A DNA stretch of 10,562 nucleotides from an uncultured Verrucomicrobiales bacterium (GCA_937969125.1 CALBVA010000015.1:1-10562), one strand, 5' to 3'; positions 1 to 7,567 are shown, counted from the stretch's first letter. The notes: generated by a model not told the origin, from the letters alone. Program-made: numbers and translations.

Positions 1-51
1 GGGAAGAGTGCTTTCATGGGGTGAGTTTACGCTTTTTCCCAAATAGAACAA

Positions 52-81
52 ACCCGCGACAAAAAAATTCCCATCGCGGGT
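52..81 (-). terminator. Candidate intrinsic terminator of the rsgA transcript
   Basis: A perfect 8-bp inverted repeat (ACCCGCGA at 52-59, TCGCGGGT at 74-81) flanks a 14-nt loop. Read on the minus strand the stem is followed by a T-rich but interrupted tail (TTGTTCTATTT). It lies about 75 bp beyond the stop of the last minus-strand gene, where a transcript end would be expected. The loop is long and the tail imperfect, so this could instead be a protein-binding dyad. A 10-bp palindrome (GAGATATCTC, 82-91) sits directly beside it. Confidence 0.4.
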
Positions 82-155
82 GAGATATCTCCCATCAGGG
101 ATGGTTCACACCTTTGAATTAGAGCTTCCGGTGGGCTTTGAATTCGGCGGCGTTT

Positions 156-803
156 TCACACAAATCTTCGTGCAACGAAAGTAGTTACCGCAATGGCCAA
201 TACGACTCCCACCCAGACTAAAGAATCTCGATAGTTATTCTTTTTCGCGTTCTCCCTCTCCAAAAGAGATGTCTCGACAACCTTTTCTTCATCCAAACTA
301 TCACGAGGGCCCCTAATTATTTTCCCCCGATCCTTTTGCAATCTCATCTTGGCCACTGCCCGCAAATACTCGCTGCTCGACGACAGATGAGTATTGATTT
401 CGTCCGAATCCAGAACCGAAGTCTCCTCGATAAGAAGGCTAATTGTTTCAGGCCACTCTGACTCCCCTCCCTTCGGGCTAGTGCTTAGGGAGTAACTTTT
501 CCGAAGCAGCTGATTTTTTTGCCGCCTGGGTAATCCAGTCCAAATAATTAACCTCGTTAGCTGGCTGAGAAATTTGTCGTTTTTAGCAGAGACCTGCATC
601 TCTTCAATTAAGCCGTAATTTTCGGAGAGCTTGTCACAAATTTTCTCTATCTCATCCCCCGACAAGTGCATCAAACCATGCCCACTACAAAGATCTTGCA
701 CTCCTTGCTTAAACACAGAATCACGATCTGCACTTACACCCACCTCGTGAGAAGAGGCCAGCGCAATCAACACACCAAAAAGAAATAACGAAACAAGCTT
801 CAT
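156..803 (-). CDS. Unrecognised exported protein with C-terminal membrane anchor
   Basis: I do not recognise this 215-residue protein. It begins with a signal-peptide-like segment (MKLVSLFLFGVLIALASS, residues 1-18) and ends with one hydrophobic helix (about 194-211) followed by ARRFV, with two arginines after the helix. This suggests a largely periplasmic protein held in the inner membrane by its C-terminus. The middle is hydrophilic and serine/charge-rich. Residues 134-155 (DSDEIN, then LRAVAKMRL) faintly resemble a HEAT-type helical pair, but this is weak. The ATG at 803 is preferred over an in-frame TTG at 809, because a GGGGGGAG run lies 8 nt before the ATG and only 2 nt before the TTG. 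The gene follows the rsgA stop after 2 nt, so it is probably translated from the rsgA mRNA. GC content looks clearly lower than in rsgA (about 40% in 601-660 against more than 60% in rsgA), suggesting a later acquisition or relaxed constraint. Confidence 0.7.
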   Translation of the reverse strand: MKLVSLFLFGVLIALASSHEVGVSADRDSVFKQGVQDLCSGHGLMHLSGDEIEKICDKLSENYGLIEEMQVSAKNDKFLSQLTRLIIWTGLPRRQKNQLLRKSYSLSTSPKGGESEWPETISLLIEETSVLDSDEINTHLSSSSEYLRAVAKMRLQKDRGKIIRGPRDSLDEEKVVETSLLERENAKKNNYRDSLVWVGVVLAIAVTTFVARRFV

Positions 804-805
804 CG

Positions 806-1912
806 TCAAAGCTCCCCCCGCTGCTCCTTCTCCAGATCGATCCGGTCCTCCCTGTTCCTCGCCTTCACTCGGCTGTTCCGCTTCCCCCAGCGCTCCACGA
901 TCATCTGTCGCTTCTTCCTCCGGAAGTTCAGCTCCTCGATTTCCTCATCCAAGCGCAGATAACCTTCATACCGAAGAGCATCGAGTTCGCCGGATTTCAC
1001 GGCGGTTTCGATGGCGCAACCTTTATCGCCCTGGTGCTTGCAGTCGCGGAACTTGCAAAGATTGGTCAAGGCCTCCACGTCCGCAAAGCTGTCCCGCAGG
1101 GTGTCTTCATCAGTCCACATCTGCACTTCGCGGATTCCGGGATTATCGACCAACATTCCGCCGCCCTCCAGGACCACCAACTCCCGCGCTACGGTGGTGT
1201 GGCGGCCTTTTCCGGTGACCTCATTGACCTCGCCGGTCCAGAGCCATTCTTCGCCGAGGAGCTGGTTGACGAGGGTCGACTTCCCCACCCCGCTGGATCC
1301 AACCATGGTGAGGGTGACGCCGGTTTTGAGGTAGGATTTTAAGACCTCCAGCCCTTCATGGCGGGTCGCGCTGGTGACAAAGACCTCCGCTTCCGGCGAG
1401 AGTTCCTGAATCTGTTCACGAGCGGCCTCATTGACCTCATCCTCAAAAAGGTCCGACTTATTCACGAGGACGACACACTTCGCCCCACTTTTTGTGATGA
1501 TCGTGAAGTAGCGTTCCATCCGACGGAGATTGAAATCAGGTCCGGCATCGGTGACCACGACGACGACATCGACATTCGCGGCCATGACCTGCTCCTGGCT
1601 GCTCTTGCCCGGGGCCTTTCGCGAAAAGCAAGTCTTCCTCGGCAAGCGCGCGCGGATCAGGTGCTCATCCTCTTCTCCCGCACCCAGCTCCACCGCGACC
1701 CAATCTCCGACGGCGGGCAGATCGGCATCGCAAGTGGCGTCATGCCAGACTTTTCCACCCACGACGCAATCAATCTCCTCCCCATCATCGAGAAGGGCGG
1801 AGAAGTTAATCTTCGTTTCGCGGATCAGGCGACCGGGCACCCAACCTTCCTTCGCCACCTCCAAAAAGGCGTCATTGAAAGAATCGTTCCATCCGAGATC
1901 TGCGAGGGTCAT
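806..1912 (-). CDS. rsgA: Small-ribosomal-subunit biogenesis GTPase RsgA
   Basis: RsgA (YjeQ/YloQ family) is a cytoplasmic GTPase that binds the 30S subunit late in its assembly and is released on GTP hydrolysis. The 368-residue protein shows the circularly permuted GTPase order typical of the family. An OB-fold-like N-terminal part (about 25-100) is followed by NKSD (G4, 151-154), GSSGVGKST (G1/P-loop, 205-213), a GRHTT switch segment (236-240) and DNPG (G3, 256-259). The zinc site follows: C286, C291, H293 and C299, in the pattern C-x4-C-x-H-x5-C. The C-terminus is a strongly basic and charged tail, plausibly rRNA-binding. The opening MTLADLGWN matches the longer-N-terminus subtype. An in-frame TTG at 1921 would add three residues; the ATG at 1912 is preferred, although no clear Shine-Dalgarno precedes either. 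The gene is divergent from the rhomboid gene, and the downstream anchored-protein gene follows 2 nt after its stop. Confidence 0.96.
   Translation of the reverse strand: MTLADLGWNDSFNDAFLEVAKEGWVPGRLIRETKINFSALLDDGEEIDCVVGGKVWHDATCDADLPAVGDWVAVELGAGEEDEHLIRARLPRKTCFSRKAPGKSSQEQVMAANVDVVVVVTDAGPDFNLRRMERYFTIITKSGAKCVVLVNKSDLFEDEVNEAAREQIQELSPEAEVFVTSATRHEGLEVLKSYLKTGVTLTMVGSSGVGKSTLVNQLLGEEWLWTGEVNEVTGKGRHTTVARELVVLEGGGMLVDNPGIREVQMWTDEDTLRDSFADVEALTNLCKFRDCKHQGDKGCAIETAVKSGELDALRYEGYLRLDEEIEELNFRRKKRQMIVERWGKRNSRVKARNREDRIDLEKEQRGEL
812..819 (-). promoter_or_regulatory. Ribosome binding site that fixes the start at 803
   Basis: On the minus strand GGGGGGAG occurs within the last codons of rsgA, 8 nt before the ATG at 803. 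It is the clearest Shine-Dalgarno-like site for any gene here. It supports the ATG at 803 over the TTG at 809, which would overlap the rsgA stop. Confidence 0.5.
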
Positions 1913-2015
1913 GCGGCCCAAGTTGAAACCGGATCGGGCGGAAGCGAAAGTTTCATTTTCCTGACCCGGGAATCACTGCTACCTCTCCGGTGTGGGATAC
2001 GCAGATCGCGACTAT
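1913..2015. promoter_or_regulatory. Divergent intergenic region between rsgA and the rhomboid gene
   Basis: About 100 bp separate the two opposite start codons, so the promoters for both transcripts should lie here, or overlap the coding starts. I see no convincing -35/-10 pair on either strand and no strong Shine-Dalgarno for either gene. If the GTG at 1992 is the true rhomboid start, the spacer shrinks to about 80 bp. The assignment rests on layout only. Confidence 0.4.
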
Positions 2016-2882
2016 ATGAGACCCGGCGGCTACAATCGCCCTCCCGGCATGCCCGGCTTCTTCGAAGGTGCCCCGGTGACGAAGGCACTCCTTATCATCA
2101 ATCTCGCCATTCTCGTAATCGAGATCCTCCTCACCCCACCGACCCAGCCGCTGGCTTTCCGGAAGTGGTTCTCCTTCACCGTGGAGGACGGGATTTTTGG
2201 AGGTCAGATCTGGCGGCTCCTGAGCTTCCAATTTCTCCACGGTGACTTCGGGCACCTCATCTCCAATTCCATCGGGCTCTTTTTCTTCGGCCCGCACATC
2301 GAGCGCTGGATGAGCAGCCGCCCGTTCCTCATCTTCTACCTACTCTGCGGGGTGGCAGGTGCGCTCTTCTACACTCTGCTGTATTTCATTCCGGGGATCT
2401 TTGACAATGTGCACCCGGCTTCCACCATGGTCGGGGCCTCTGCCGGTCTCTTCGGAATCCTGGCTGCCTTTTATCACGTAGCCCCAAACGCCCGGGTCCT
2501 CCTTTTCTTCGTCATACCGATGCAGATGAAAACCCTCGCCATCGGATACTTCTGCCTGGAGATCATCGCGGTTCTCTTCAACTGGCACAATGCTGGCGGC
2601 TCGGCGGGACACCTCGGCGGAGCTCTCCTGGGCCTGCTCATCCTAAAGAATGCCAAGGCCAAAGAACTCCTCATCCGGCTCTCCCGGATCGGCGATGGAA
2701 GCAGGCCCACTCCGAAGAAGAAATCCTCCCGCGATGCACAGATCATCCGCGAAAAGAACCGCTCTCCCATCGAGCTGAGTCAGGAGGTGGACCGCATCCT
2801 GGATAAAATCAGCGCGGAGGGCATCCAGTCCCTCAGCCCGAAAGAGCGCAAGACTCTCGACGAAGCACGTAACGACAAGTAG
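2016..2882 (+). CDS. Rhomboid-family intramembrane serine protease
   Basis: Rhomboids are inner-membrane serine proteases that cleave transmembrane substrates with a Ser-His dyad. In this 288-residue protein the nucleophile is Ser142 in GASAGLFG (140-147), and the catalytic histidine is His199 in SAGHLGGALLG. The conserved H-x4-H-x3-N of the second helix is present (H75, H80, N84), as is a WR just before it (66-67). About six hydrophobic helices fill residues 22-212, so the protease looks intact. The N-terminus is a proline/glycine-rich cytoplasmic tail. After the last helix comes a basic linker (225-250), then a small helical segment ending SLSPKERKTLDEARNDK; this resembles the C-terminal extension known in some Bacteroidetes-type rhomboids. 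The ATG at 2016 is chosen; an in-frame GTG at 1992 would add eight residues, and neither has a clear ribosome binding site. mazG starts 9 nt after the stop, implying co-transcription. The substrate cannot be inferred. Confidence 0.92.
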   Translation: MRPGGYNRPPGMPGFFEGAPVTKALLIINLAILVIEILLTPPTQPLAFRKWFSFTVEDGIFGGQIWRLLSFQFLHGDFGHLISNSIGLFFFGPHIERWMSSRPFLIFYLLCGVAGALFYTLLYFIPGIFDNVHPASTMVGASAGLFGILAAFYHVAPNARVLLFFVIPMQMKTLAIGYFCLEIIAVLFNWHNAGGSAGHLGGALLGLLILKNAKAKELLIRLSRIGDGSRPTPKKKSSRDAQIIREKNRSPIELSQEVDRILDKISAEGIQSLSPKERKTLDEARNDK

Positions 2883-2891
2883 CACCCAGAC

Positions 2892-3716
2892 ATGACTGAC
2901 GCTGAAATGATTTCCTGCTCCGATCCGGCCCGCCAGATCGAGCGACTCCGCGCCATCATGCACCGGCTCCGCGCCCCCGGCGGATGTCCCTGGGATGCCG
3001 AGCAAACGCACGACTCCCTCGTCTCAAATCTCATCGAGGAAGCCTACGAAACGGTCGCGGCGATCAAGTCCGGGGACGATGACAACTTGAAGGAGGAATT
3101 GGGCGACCTCCTCCTGCAGGTCGTCTTCCACGCCGAGCTGGCCGAGGAGGACGGACGCTTCGACCTTAATAACATCGCGGCAGGCATCTGCGAGAAGCTG
3201 GTGCGCCGTCACCCACATGTTTACGGCGACTCCAATGTCGCCTCGACCGATGGCGTGCTCGCGCAGTGGGAGGACATCAAACGAGCCGAAAAAGGTGATC
3301 AAGAAAAACCCTACCTCCACGGCGTCGGCAAGGGACTCCCCGCTCTCCTGCGTGCCTCAAAGCTGCAAAAGAAAGCCGGAAAAGTCGGCTTTGATTGGCC
3401 TGATGCCGCAGGGATCCTGAGCAAAATCGAGGAGGAATTCAATGAGGTGAAAGAAGAGATGGCAAAGCACACCGAGGGCGATGAAGCGTCGCCCGAGCTG
3501 CAAGCCGAGATTGGCGATCTCCTTTTCATCGTGACCAATCTCGCCCGAAAACTGGGAGTCGATCCCGAGGTCGCACTGGAAGGCACCAACGAGAAATTCC
3601 TCTACCGCTTCGCGGAAATCGAAAAGGGCCTGAAGGCTGACGGGCTCTCATTGGAGGAAGCCAGCCTGGAACAGATGGACCGTTACTGGAACGGGGCAAA
3701 GCCCACGAAGCCGTAG
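2892..3716 (+). CDS. mazG: MazG nucleoside triphosphate pyrophosphohydrolase
   Basis: MazG hydrolyses nucleoside triphosphates to monophosphates and pyrophosphate in the cytoplasm, clearing non-canonical nucleotides and, in E. coli, lowering (p)ppGpp. The 274-residue protein is a full-length tandem-domain MazG. The N-terminal domain opens with the family signature LRAPGGCPWDAEQTHDSL (26-43) and carries the metal-binding pattern EE-x2-E (E49, E50, E53), then E-x2-D (E69, D72). The second domain repeats it, with EEE-x2-E near 180-185 and E206/D209. Between the domains are RRHPHVYGD (105-113) and the GLPALLRASKLQKKA segment (148-162), both highly typical of the family. The gene sits 9 nt after the rhomboid gene and 46 nt before nadE, probably in one operon. 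An alternative ATG five codons downstream (2907) cannot be excluded, and no clear Shine-Dalgarno is visible. Confidence 0.96.
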   Translation: MTDAEMISCSDPARQIERLRAIMHRLRAPGGCPWDAEQTHDSLVSNLIEEAYETVAAIKSGDDDNLKEELGDLLLQVVFHAELAEEDGRFDLNNIAAGICEKLVRRHPHVYGDSNVASTDGVLAQWEDIKRAEKGDQEKPYLHGVGKGLPALLRASKLQKKAGKVGFDWPDAAGILSKIEEEFNEVKEEMAKHTEGDEASPELQAEIGDLLFIVTNLARKLGVDPEVALEGTNEKFLYRFAEIEKGLKADGLSLEEASLEQMDRYWNGAKPTKP

Positions 3717-3762
3717 CTGCGGTCTTCCTTTTCATCTCACTCCCGCCGCCTATAGTCCGGGC

Positions 3763-5706
3763 ATGGCAGACACCATCAGAGTCGGAGCGGGTTGCTTAAA
3801 TCAGATCCCGCTGGACTGGGCCGGCAACCGGCGGCGGGTTTTGGAATGCATGGCGCAGGCGCGTGAGGCCGGAGTCACCGTCCTCTGCCTCCCGGAGCTG
3901 GCTCTCACCGGATACGGATGTGAGGATCAATTCCTCTCCCACGAAGTCGCAGAACGGGCTTGGACCAGCCTGCAGGAAATCGTCCCACAAACCTCCGGCA
4001 TGGTGGTGGCAGTCGGCCTGCCGGTCTGGGTGAAAAACGCAGTCTATAATGCCGTCGCAGTGATCTCAGACGGCGCGATTGCCGGACTGGTGGCCAAGAA
4101 GAATCTCGCGGGCGACGGCCTGCACTACGAACCCCGCTGGTTTCACGCCTGGCCGGAGGGCGTCATTGTCACCGACCGCTTCGGCGAGGACCTCCTCCCC
4201 ATCGGCGATCCCATCTTTAAGATCGGCGGCATCCGCATCGGACTGGAAGTCTGCGAAGACGCCTGGGTCGCGGATCGCCCGGGCCGTTACTTCGCGGGTA
4301 GCGGAGTTGACATCATTCTCAATCCCTCCGCATCCCACTTCGCCTTTGGTAAGCAGGAAGTGCGCGAGCAATTCGTGGTCGAGGGTTCCCGCGCCTTCGG
4401 AGCCGCCTACGTCTATGCGAACCTACTAGGGAACGAGGCAGGCCGCGCCATTTACGATGGTGGCGGACTCATCGCGACCTCCGGCCGCATCACCGGCGAG
4501 GGTCCCCGCTTCTCCTTCCAGGAAGTCACCCTCACGGTGCAGACGGTGGACATTGAAAGAAACCGCCTCCACCAGGCCCGCACGGTGAGCCGGCGGATCG
4601 ATGTCGAGGGGCTTTCGGAGATCGAGAGTGATTTCGACTGGCCCAATGTCACCCGCAGTGATGGACACGAGGCCGTCCCGCCAATGTCGAAGGAGGAGGA
4701 ATTCACCCGCGCGATGGCCCTGGCTTACTTCGACTACCTCCGCAAAAGCTGGTCCGGCGGATTCGTGGTCTCGCTCAGCGGCGGAGCGGACTCAGCCGCA
4801 GTCTCCAGCTTCGTGAAGATCATGGTCGATCTCGCGGTGACGGAACTGGGCGCGGACGGAGTCAGGGAGCGCTTGAAATACCTCGACCTCCCCGCTGACC
4901 AAAGCCTGTGGATGAAGCAGCTCCTCTTTTGCGCTTATCAAGGCACTAAAAATTCCGGCGACGTCACCCGCCACGCCGCAGGTGCACTCGCCAAAGCGCT
5001 GGGATGCGACTACGCCGAATGGGAAGTCGACCAACTGGTGGAAGGCTACGAAAGCACGGTGGAAGCCGTGCTTGGACGTCAGTTGAATTGGAAGGACGAT
5101 GACATCGCTCGCCAGAACATTCAGGCCCGCGTGCGAGCACCGGGAATCTGGATGTTCGCCAACCTCCGCAATTCCCTCCTTCTCGCCACCAGCAACCGCT
5201 CCGAAGCTGCAGTGGGATACGCAACCATGGATGGCGATACCTCCGGCGGACTTAGCCCTATCGCAGGGATCGATAAGGAATACCTGCGCTCATGGTTGCG
5301 CTGGATGGAGTCCGAAGGATTACCGGAAATCGGGCCGCTTCCAGCCCTCTCGCACATCAATAATCAACAGCCCACCGCCGAGCTGCGCCCGCAGGATCAG
5401 AACCAGACCGATGAAAAAGACCTCATGCCCTACCAAGTGCTTGATACCATCGAACGGGCTGCCATTCGGGATAAGAAGGGTCCAAAGGATGCCCTGAAAG
5501 TCGCACTCTCAAAGCACCCCGAATTCACAAAAGAAGAACACGTCGCCTGGGTCATCAAGTTCTTCAAACTCTGGTGCCGCAACCAATGGAAGCGCGAACG
5601 CTACGCCGTCGCCTTCCACGTGGACGACCTCAATCTGGACCCAAAATCCTGGTGCCGCTTTCCAGTCCTATCAGCCGGATTCGCAGAGGAGCTACGAGAG
5701 TTATAG
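3763..5706 (+). CDS. nadE: Glutamine-dependent NAD+ synthase
   Basis: This 647-residue enzyme makes NAD+ from nicotinic acid adenine dinucleotide, ATP and glutamine, the last step of NAD synthesis. The N-terminal half is a nitrilase-fold glutaminase with the expected triad: Glu45 (LPELALTGYGCED), Lys113 (AKKNLAGDG) and Cys164 (GLEVCEDAW). It releases ammonia that tunnels to the C-terminal synthetase. That domain has the ATP-pyrophosphatase P-loop SLSGGADSAA (337-346), then QNIQARVR (451-458) and ATSNRSEAAVGYATMDGD (475-492). The length and the long insert after the P-loop match the large two-domain type found in eukaryotes and several bacterial phyla, rather than the short ammonia-dependent form. 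The start at 3763 gives a normal N-terminus (MADTIRVGAGCLNQIPLDW). No Shine-Dalgarno is visible, but TATAGT ends 8 nt before the ATG; this could be a -10 box for an extra, nearly leaderless transcript, though no matching -35 is seen. Otherwise it is probably read through from mazG. Confidence 0.97.
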   Translation: MADTIRVGAGCLNQIPLDWAGNRRRVLECMAQAREAGVTVLCLPELALTGYGCEDQFLSHEVAERAWTSLQEIVPQTSGMVVAVGLPVWVKNAVYNAVAVISDGAIAGLVAKKNLAGDGLHYEPRWFHAWPEGVIVTDRFGEDLLPIGDPIFKIGGIRIGLEVCEDAWVADRPGRYFAGSGVDIILNPSASHFAFGKQEVREQFVVEGSRAFGAAYVYANLLGNEAGRAIYDGGGLIATSGRITGEGPRFSFQEVTLTVQTVDIERNRLHQARTVSRRIDVEGLSEIESDFDWPNVTRSDGHEAVPPMSKEEEFTRAMALAYFDYLRKSWSGGFVVSLSGGADSAAVSSFVKIMVDLAVTELGADGVRERLKYLDLPADQSLWMKQLLFCAYQGTKNSGDVTRHAAGALAKALGCDYAEWEVDQLVEGYESTVEAVLGRQLNWKDDDIARQNIQARVRAPGIWMFANLRNSLLLATSNRSEAAVGYATMDGDTSGGLSPIAGIDKEYLRSWLRWMESEGLPEIGPLPALSHINNQQPTAELRPQDQNQTDEKDLMPYQVLDTIERAAIRDKKGPKDALKVALSKHPEFTKEEHVAWVIKFFKLWCRNQWKRERYAVAFHVDDLNLDPKSWCRFPVLSAGFAEELREL

Positions 5707-5713
5707 AACCTGT

Positions 5714-5879
5714 TGATCATAGGCGGTCACGATGAGCCTTCCTCTTTCTAAGCTTCGAACACGGGATAATTGGAATCAGGACGATATGCGGTGAATTCAC
5801 CATCGCGGTGCCACCTGAACATGTCGGAGTGGACGTCGATTGACCGACAAGTCTGCTTGCGAAATGATCACAGGCGGTC
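5714..5879. repeat. 15-bp imperfect direct repeat in the spacer before the GH78-like gene
   Basis: TGATCATAGGCGGTC (5714-5728) and TGATCACAGGCGGTC (5865-5879) match at 14 of 15 positions, 151 bp apart, within a gene-free spacer. They could be paired binding sites for a regulator of the GH78-like gene, or the scar of an old insertion. The second copy ends 13 bp before the preferred start codon, so a bound protein could block expression. The function is inferred from placement only. Confidence 0.4.
5790..5815. promoter_or_regulatory. Perfect 12-bp palindrome with adjacent half-matching dyad
   Basis: GGTGAATTCACC (5790-5801) is a perfect palindrome, followed six bases later by GGTGCCACC (5807-5815), which repeats the GGTG...CACC arms with a shorter centre. 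A further 6-bp inverted repeat (TGTCGG at 5822-5827, CCGACA at 5844-5849) follows. This is the kind of layout seen for operators, and it lies about 90 bp upstream of the GH78-like start at 5893. No regulator gene is nearby, so this is a candidate only. Confidence 0.35.
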
Positions 5880-5892
5880 TTTCATTTCTCCA

Positions 5893-7560
5893 ATGAATCA
5901 AGGCATGCGGTCCTCATCCTCCTCTCGATCCTTTTGGCAATCTCTCCTCTATATTACGTCCCTGACAATCCCTGCGGTGGCAGCCCCCCTCAAGGTCAGC
6001 GACCTCCGCGTGGACTTCCATCCATCCGCGACGAAAGCTTCGCCCAAGTCCACCTTCAGCTGGAAGATCAGCTCCGACGAACGGGGAAAGCGCCAGACTG
6101 GCTATGAAATCATCGCCGCCAGCAGTGCGGAGAGATTGACCCAGGAAAAGGCTGACCTCTGGAAATCCGGTAAGGTGAATCACAGCCAGCGCAACATGAT
6201 CAAATGGGCCGGCAAGGACCCGGGCATAAAAAAAACGATCCACTGGAAGGTCCGCGTATGGGACGAGAACAAGGAAGCCGGAGCCTGGAGTGAGCCCGCG
6301 ACCTTCGAGACCGGACTCCACAACAAGCTGCCCAAGGCCGCCCGCGTCTCCACCTTCGAAAGTAGCTCGGAAAGCCTCAACGCCCTCTACAATGAATCGG
6401 TGGGCGTCCTCGAAGACAGGCTGACTAAGTTCACCGAAGGCGAGGAAGGAGCGCTGGGAAATGGCGCACAGGTCCAGCGCAGCGCCCGCGCCCTTCTCTT
6501 TAACTTCGACGCCACCCCGCACCTCTTGGAGTGGATCCACTTGATGGACAAATACCGCGTGGCCGACGTCCTCTACCCTGCCGCGATGGGCACCGATGTC
6601 CCGCGCAGCCACAGCACCGCAAATTCTGATGCCGGAATTTCTGTGACCCACCCGCTCTGGTGGATGTCCGGAAACAACCTCGTCGCTAAGGAACGCTGGG
6701 CGGACTTTGAGAAATACCTCATCGCCCGCTACGAAGCGGATAAACTCTACAAGGGCCTGCAATGGGGCAGCGGATATGAGCTGGAAGGCACGCCATCGCG
6801 CTTCACTGAGCTGGCCTACTTCGGCCTCGTCACCCGCTTCGCCCGTGAGCTCTCCCGCCCCGCGGAGCAGCCTCTCAATGTCTTCCGTTTTCAGGACTAC
6901 GCTGCCCGTATCAAGAACAGCTTTGGCGAGCAATTCGTCGGAGAAGATGGCGTGATGAAAATACCTTCACAGAGTGCCGGCCTCCTCGCTCTACGCTCTG
7001 CCATCCTCAGCCCGGAACAGCAGAAGCCGGTCATTACAGCACTCGTAGAGGACATCACAAAGAACGGCCCAAAAGTCGGCTTAGAAGGAGCTAACTTCCT
7101 CCTCCCCGTCCTGACTCTGACCAACCACCACGACCTCGCCGTAAAGACACTCATCAACCTCACCCCGCAGCAGATGAATGCCTTCGCGGGCAATGGCACC
7201 TCCGAGTGGCTCATCAGCATGCTCGGCGGCATCGATGCCCAGCTCGCCGGATTCGCAAGCATCCGCATCGCTCCACGCATCCCCAGCGACGACAGCCTGA
7301 CCTGGGTGAAGACCAGCTATGACTCCATCTCCGGAAAGATCTCCTGCCACTGGGAAAAACAAGGAGACGGGCTGAAGGCCGTCATTGAAGTCCCCGCCGG
7401 ATGCCTGGCGCAAATTTATCTCCCGAAGAAAAAGGGCCAGTCCGTCACCGAGGGCGGAAAATCCTTGAAGGAGGCCAGCAGCGTGGATCTGATGAGCGAG
7501 AATGACACCACCGTCGCCATCGCCGCTCAGTCCGGGCGTTATGAATTTCTGATTAAGTAA
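5893..7560 (+). CDS. Secreted GH78 (alpha-L-rhamnosidase)-like protein, probably non-catalytic
   Basis: GH78 enzymes remove terminal alpha-L-rhamnose from glycans. This 555-residue protein has a signal peptide (about 1-31, ending IPAVAA), then the fibronectin-III-like domain that opens many rhamnosidases: KVSDLRVDF, STFSWKISSDERGKRQTGYEIIAAS and HWKVRVWDENKEAGAWSEPATFETG (34-141). Next come part of the six-hairpin barrel (about 155-450) and the C-terminal beta domain (FASIRIAPRI to AQIYLPKK, about 454-513). The lectin-like domains normally between the Fn3 and barrel domains are absent, so it is well below the usual 900 or so residues. The acidic motif D-C-P-x-R-E-x2-G-W-x-G-D is replaced by EGEEGALGNGAQ (182-193), and the WERW segment carrying the general base is missing before MNAFAGNGTSEW (428-439). 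I infer a binding or pseudo-enzyme role. An open upstream ATG at 5770 would put 41 residues before the signal peptide and is unlikely. No Shine-Dalgarno is seen. Confidence 0.8.
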   Translation: MNQGMRSSSSSRSFWQSLLYITSLTIPAVAAPLKVSDLRVDFHPSATKASPKSTFSWKISSDERGKRQTGYEIIAASSAERLTQEKADLWKSGKVNHSQRNMIKWAGKDPGIKKTIHWKVRVWDENKEAGAWSEPATFETGLHNKLPKAARVSTFESSSESLNALYNESVGVLEDRLTKFTEGEEGALGNGAQVQRSARALLFNFDATPHLLEWIHLMDKYRVADVLYPAAMGTDVPRSHSTANSDAGISVTHPLWWMSGNNLVAKERWADFEKYLIARYEADKLYKGLQWGSGYELEGTPSRFTELAYFGLVTRFARELSRPAEQPLNVFRFQDYAARIKNSFGEQFVGEDGVMKIPSQSAGLLALRSAILSPEQQKPVITALVEDITKNGPKVGLEGANFLLPVLTLTNHHDLAVKTLINLTPQQMNAFAGNGTSEWLISMLGGIDAQLAGFASIRIAPRIPSDDSLTWVKTSYDSISGKISCHWEKQGDGLKAVIEVPAGCLAQIYLPKKKGQSVTEGGKSLKEASSVDLMSENDTTVAIAAQSGRYEFLIK

Positions 7561-7567
7561 GCCCGCT

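Noticed and set aside
1358..2245. 295-codon plus-strand open frame
   Set aside because: It lies antisense to rsgA and runs into the rhomboid gene out of frame. Its translation is low-complexity and matches no family, whereas both overlapped genes have clear family motifs.
3710..3727. Terminator between mazG and nadE
   Set aside because: The only dyad (CCGTA, TGCGG) has a 2-nt loop and a wobble pair, with a mixed pyrimidine tail. It is too weak to separate the two genes.
5914..6933. 339-codon minus-strand open frame
   Set aside because: It is antisense to the GH78-like gene, which has a signal peptide and family domains. Long antisense frames are common in GC-rich coding DNA.
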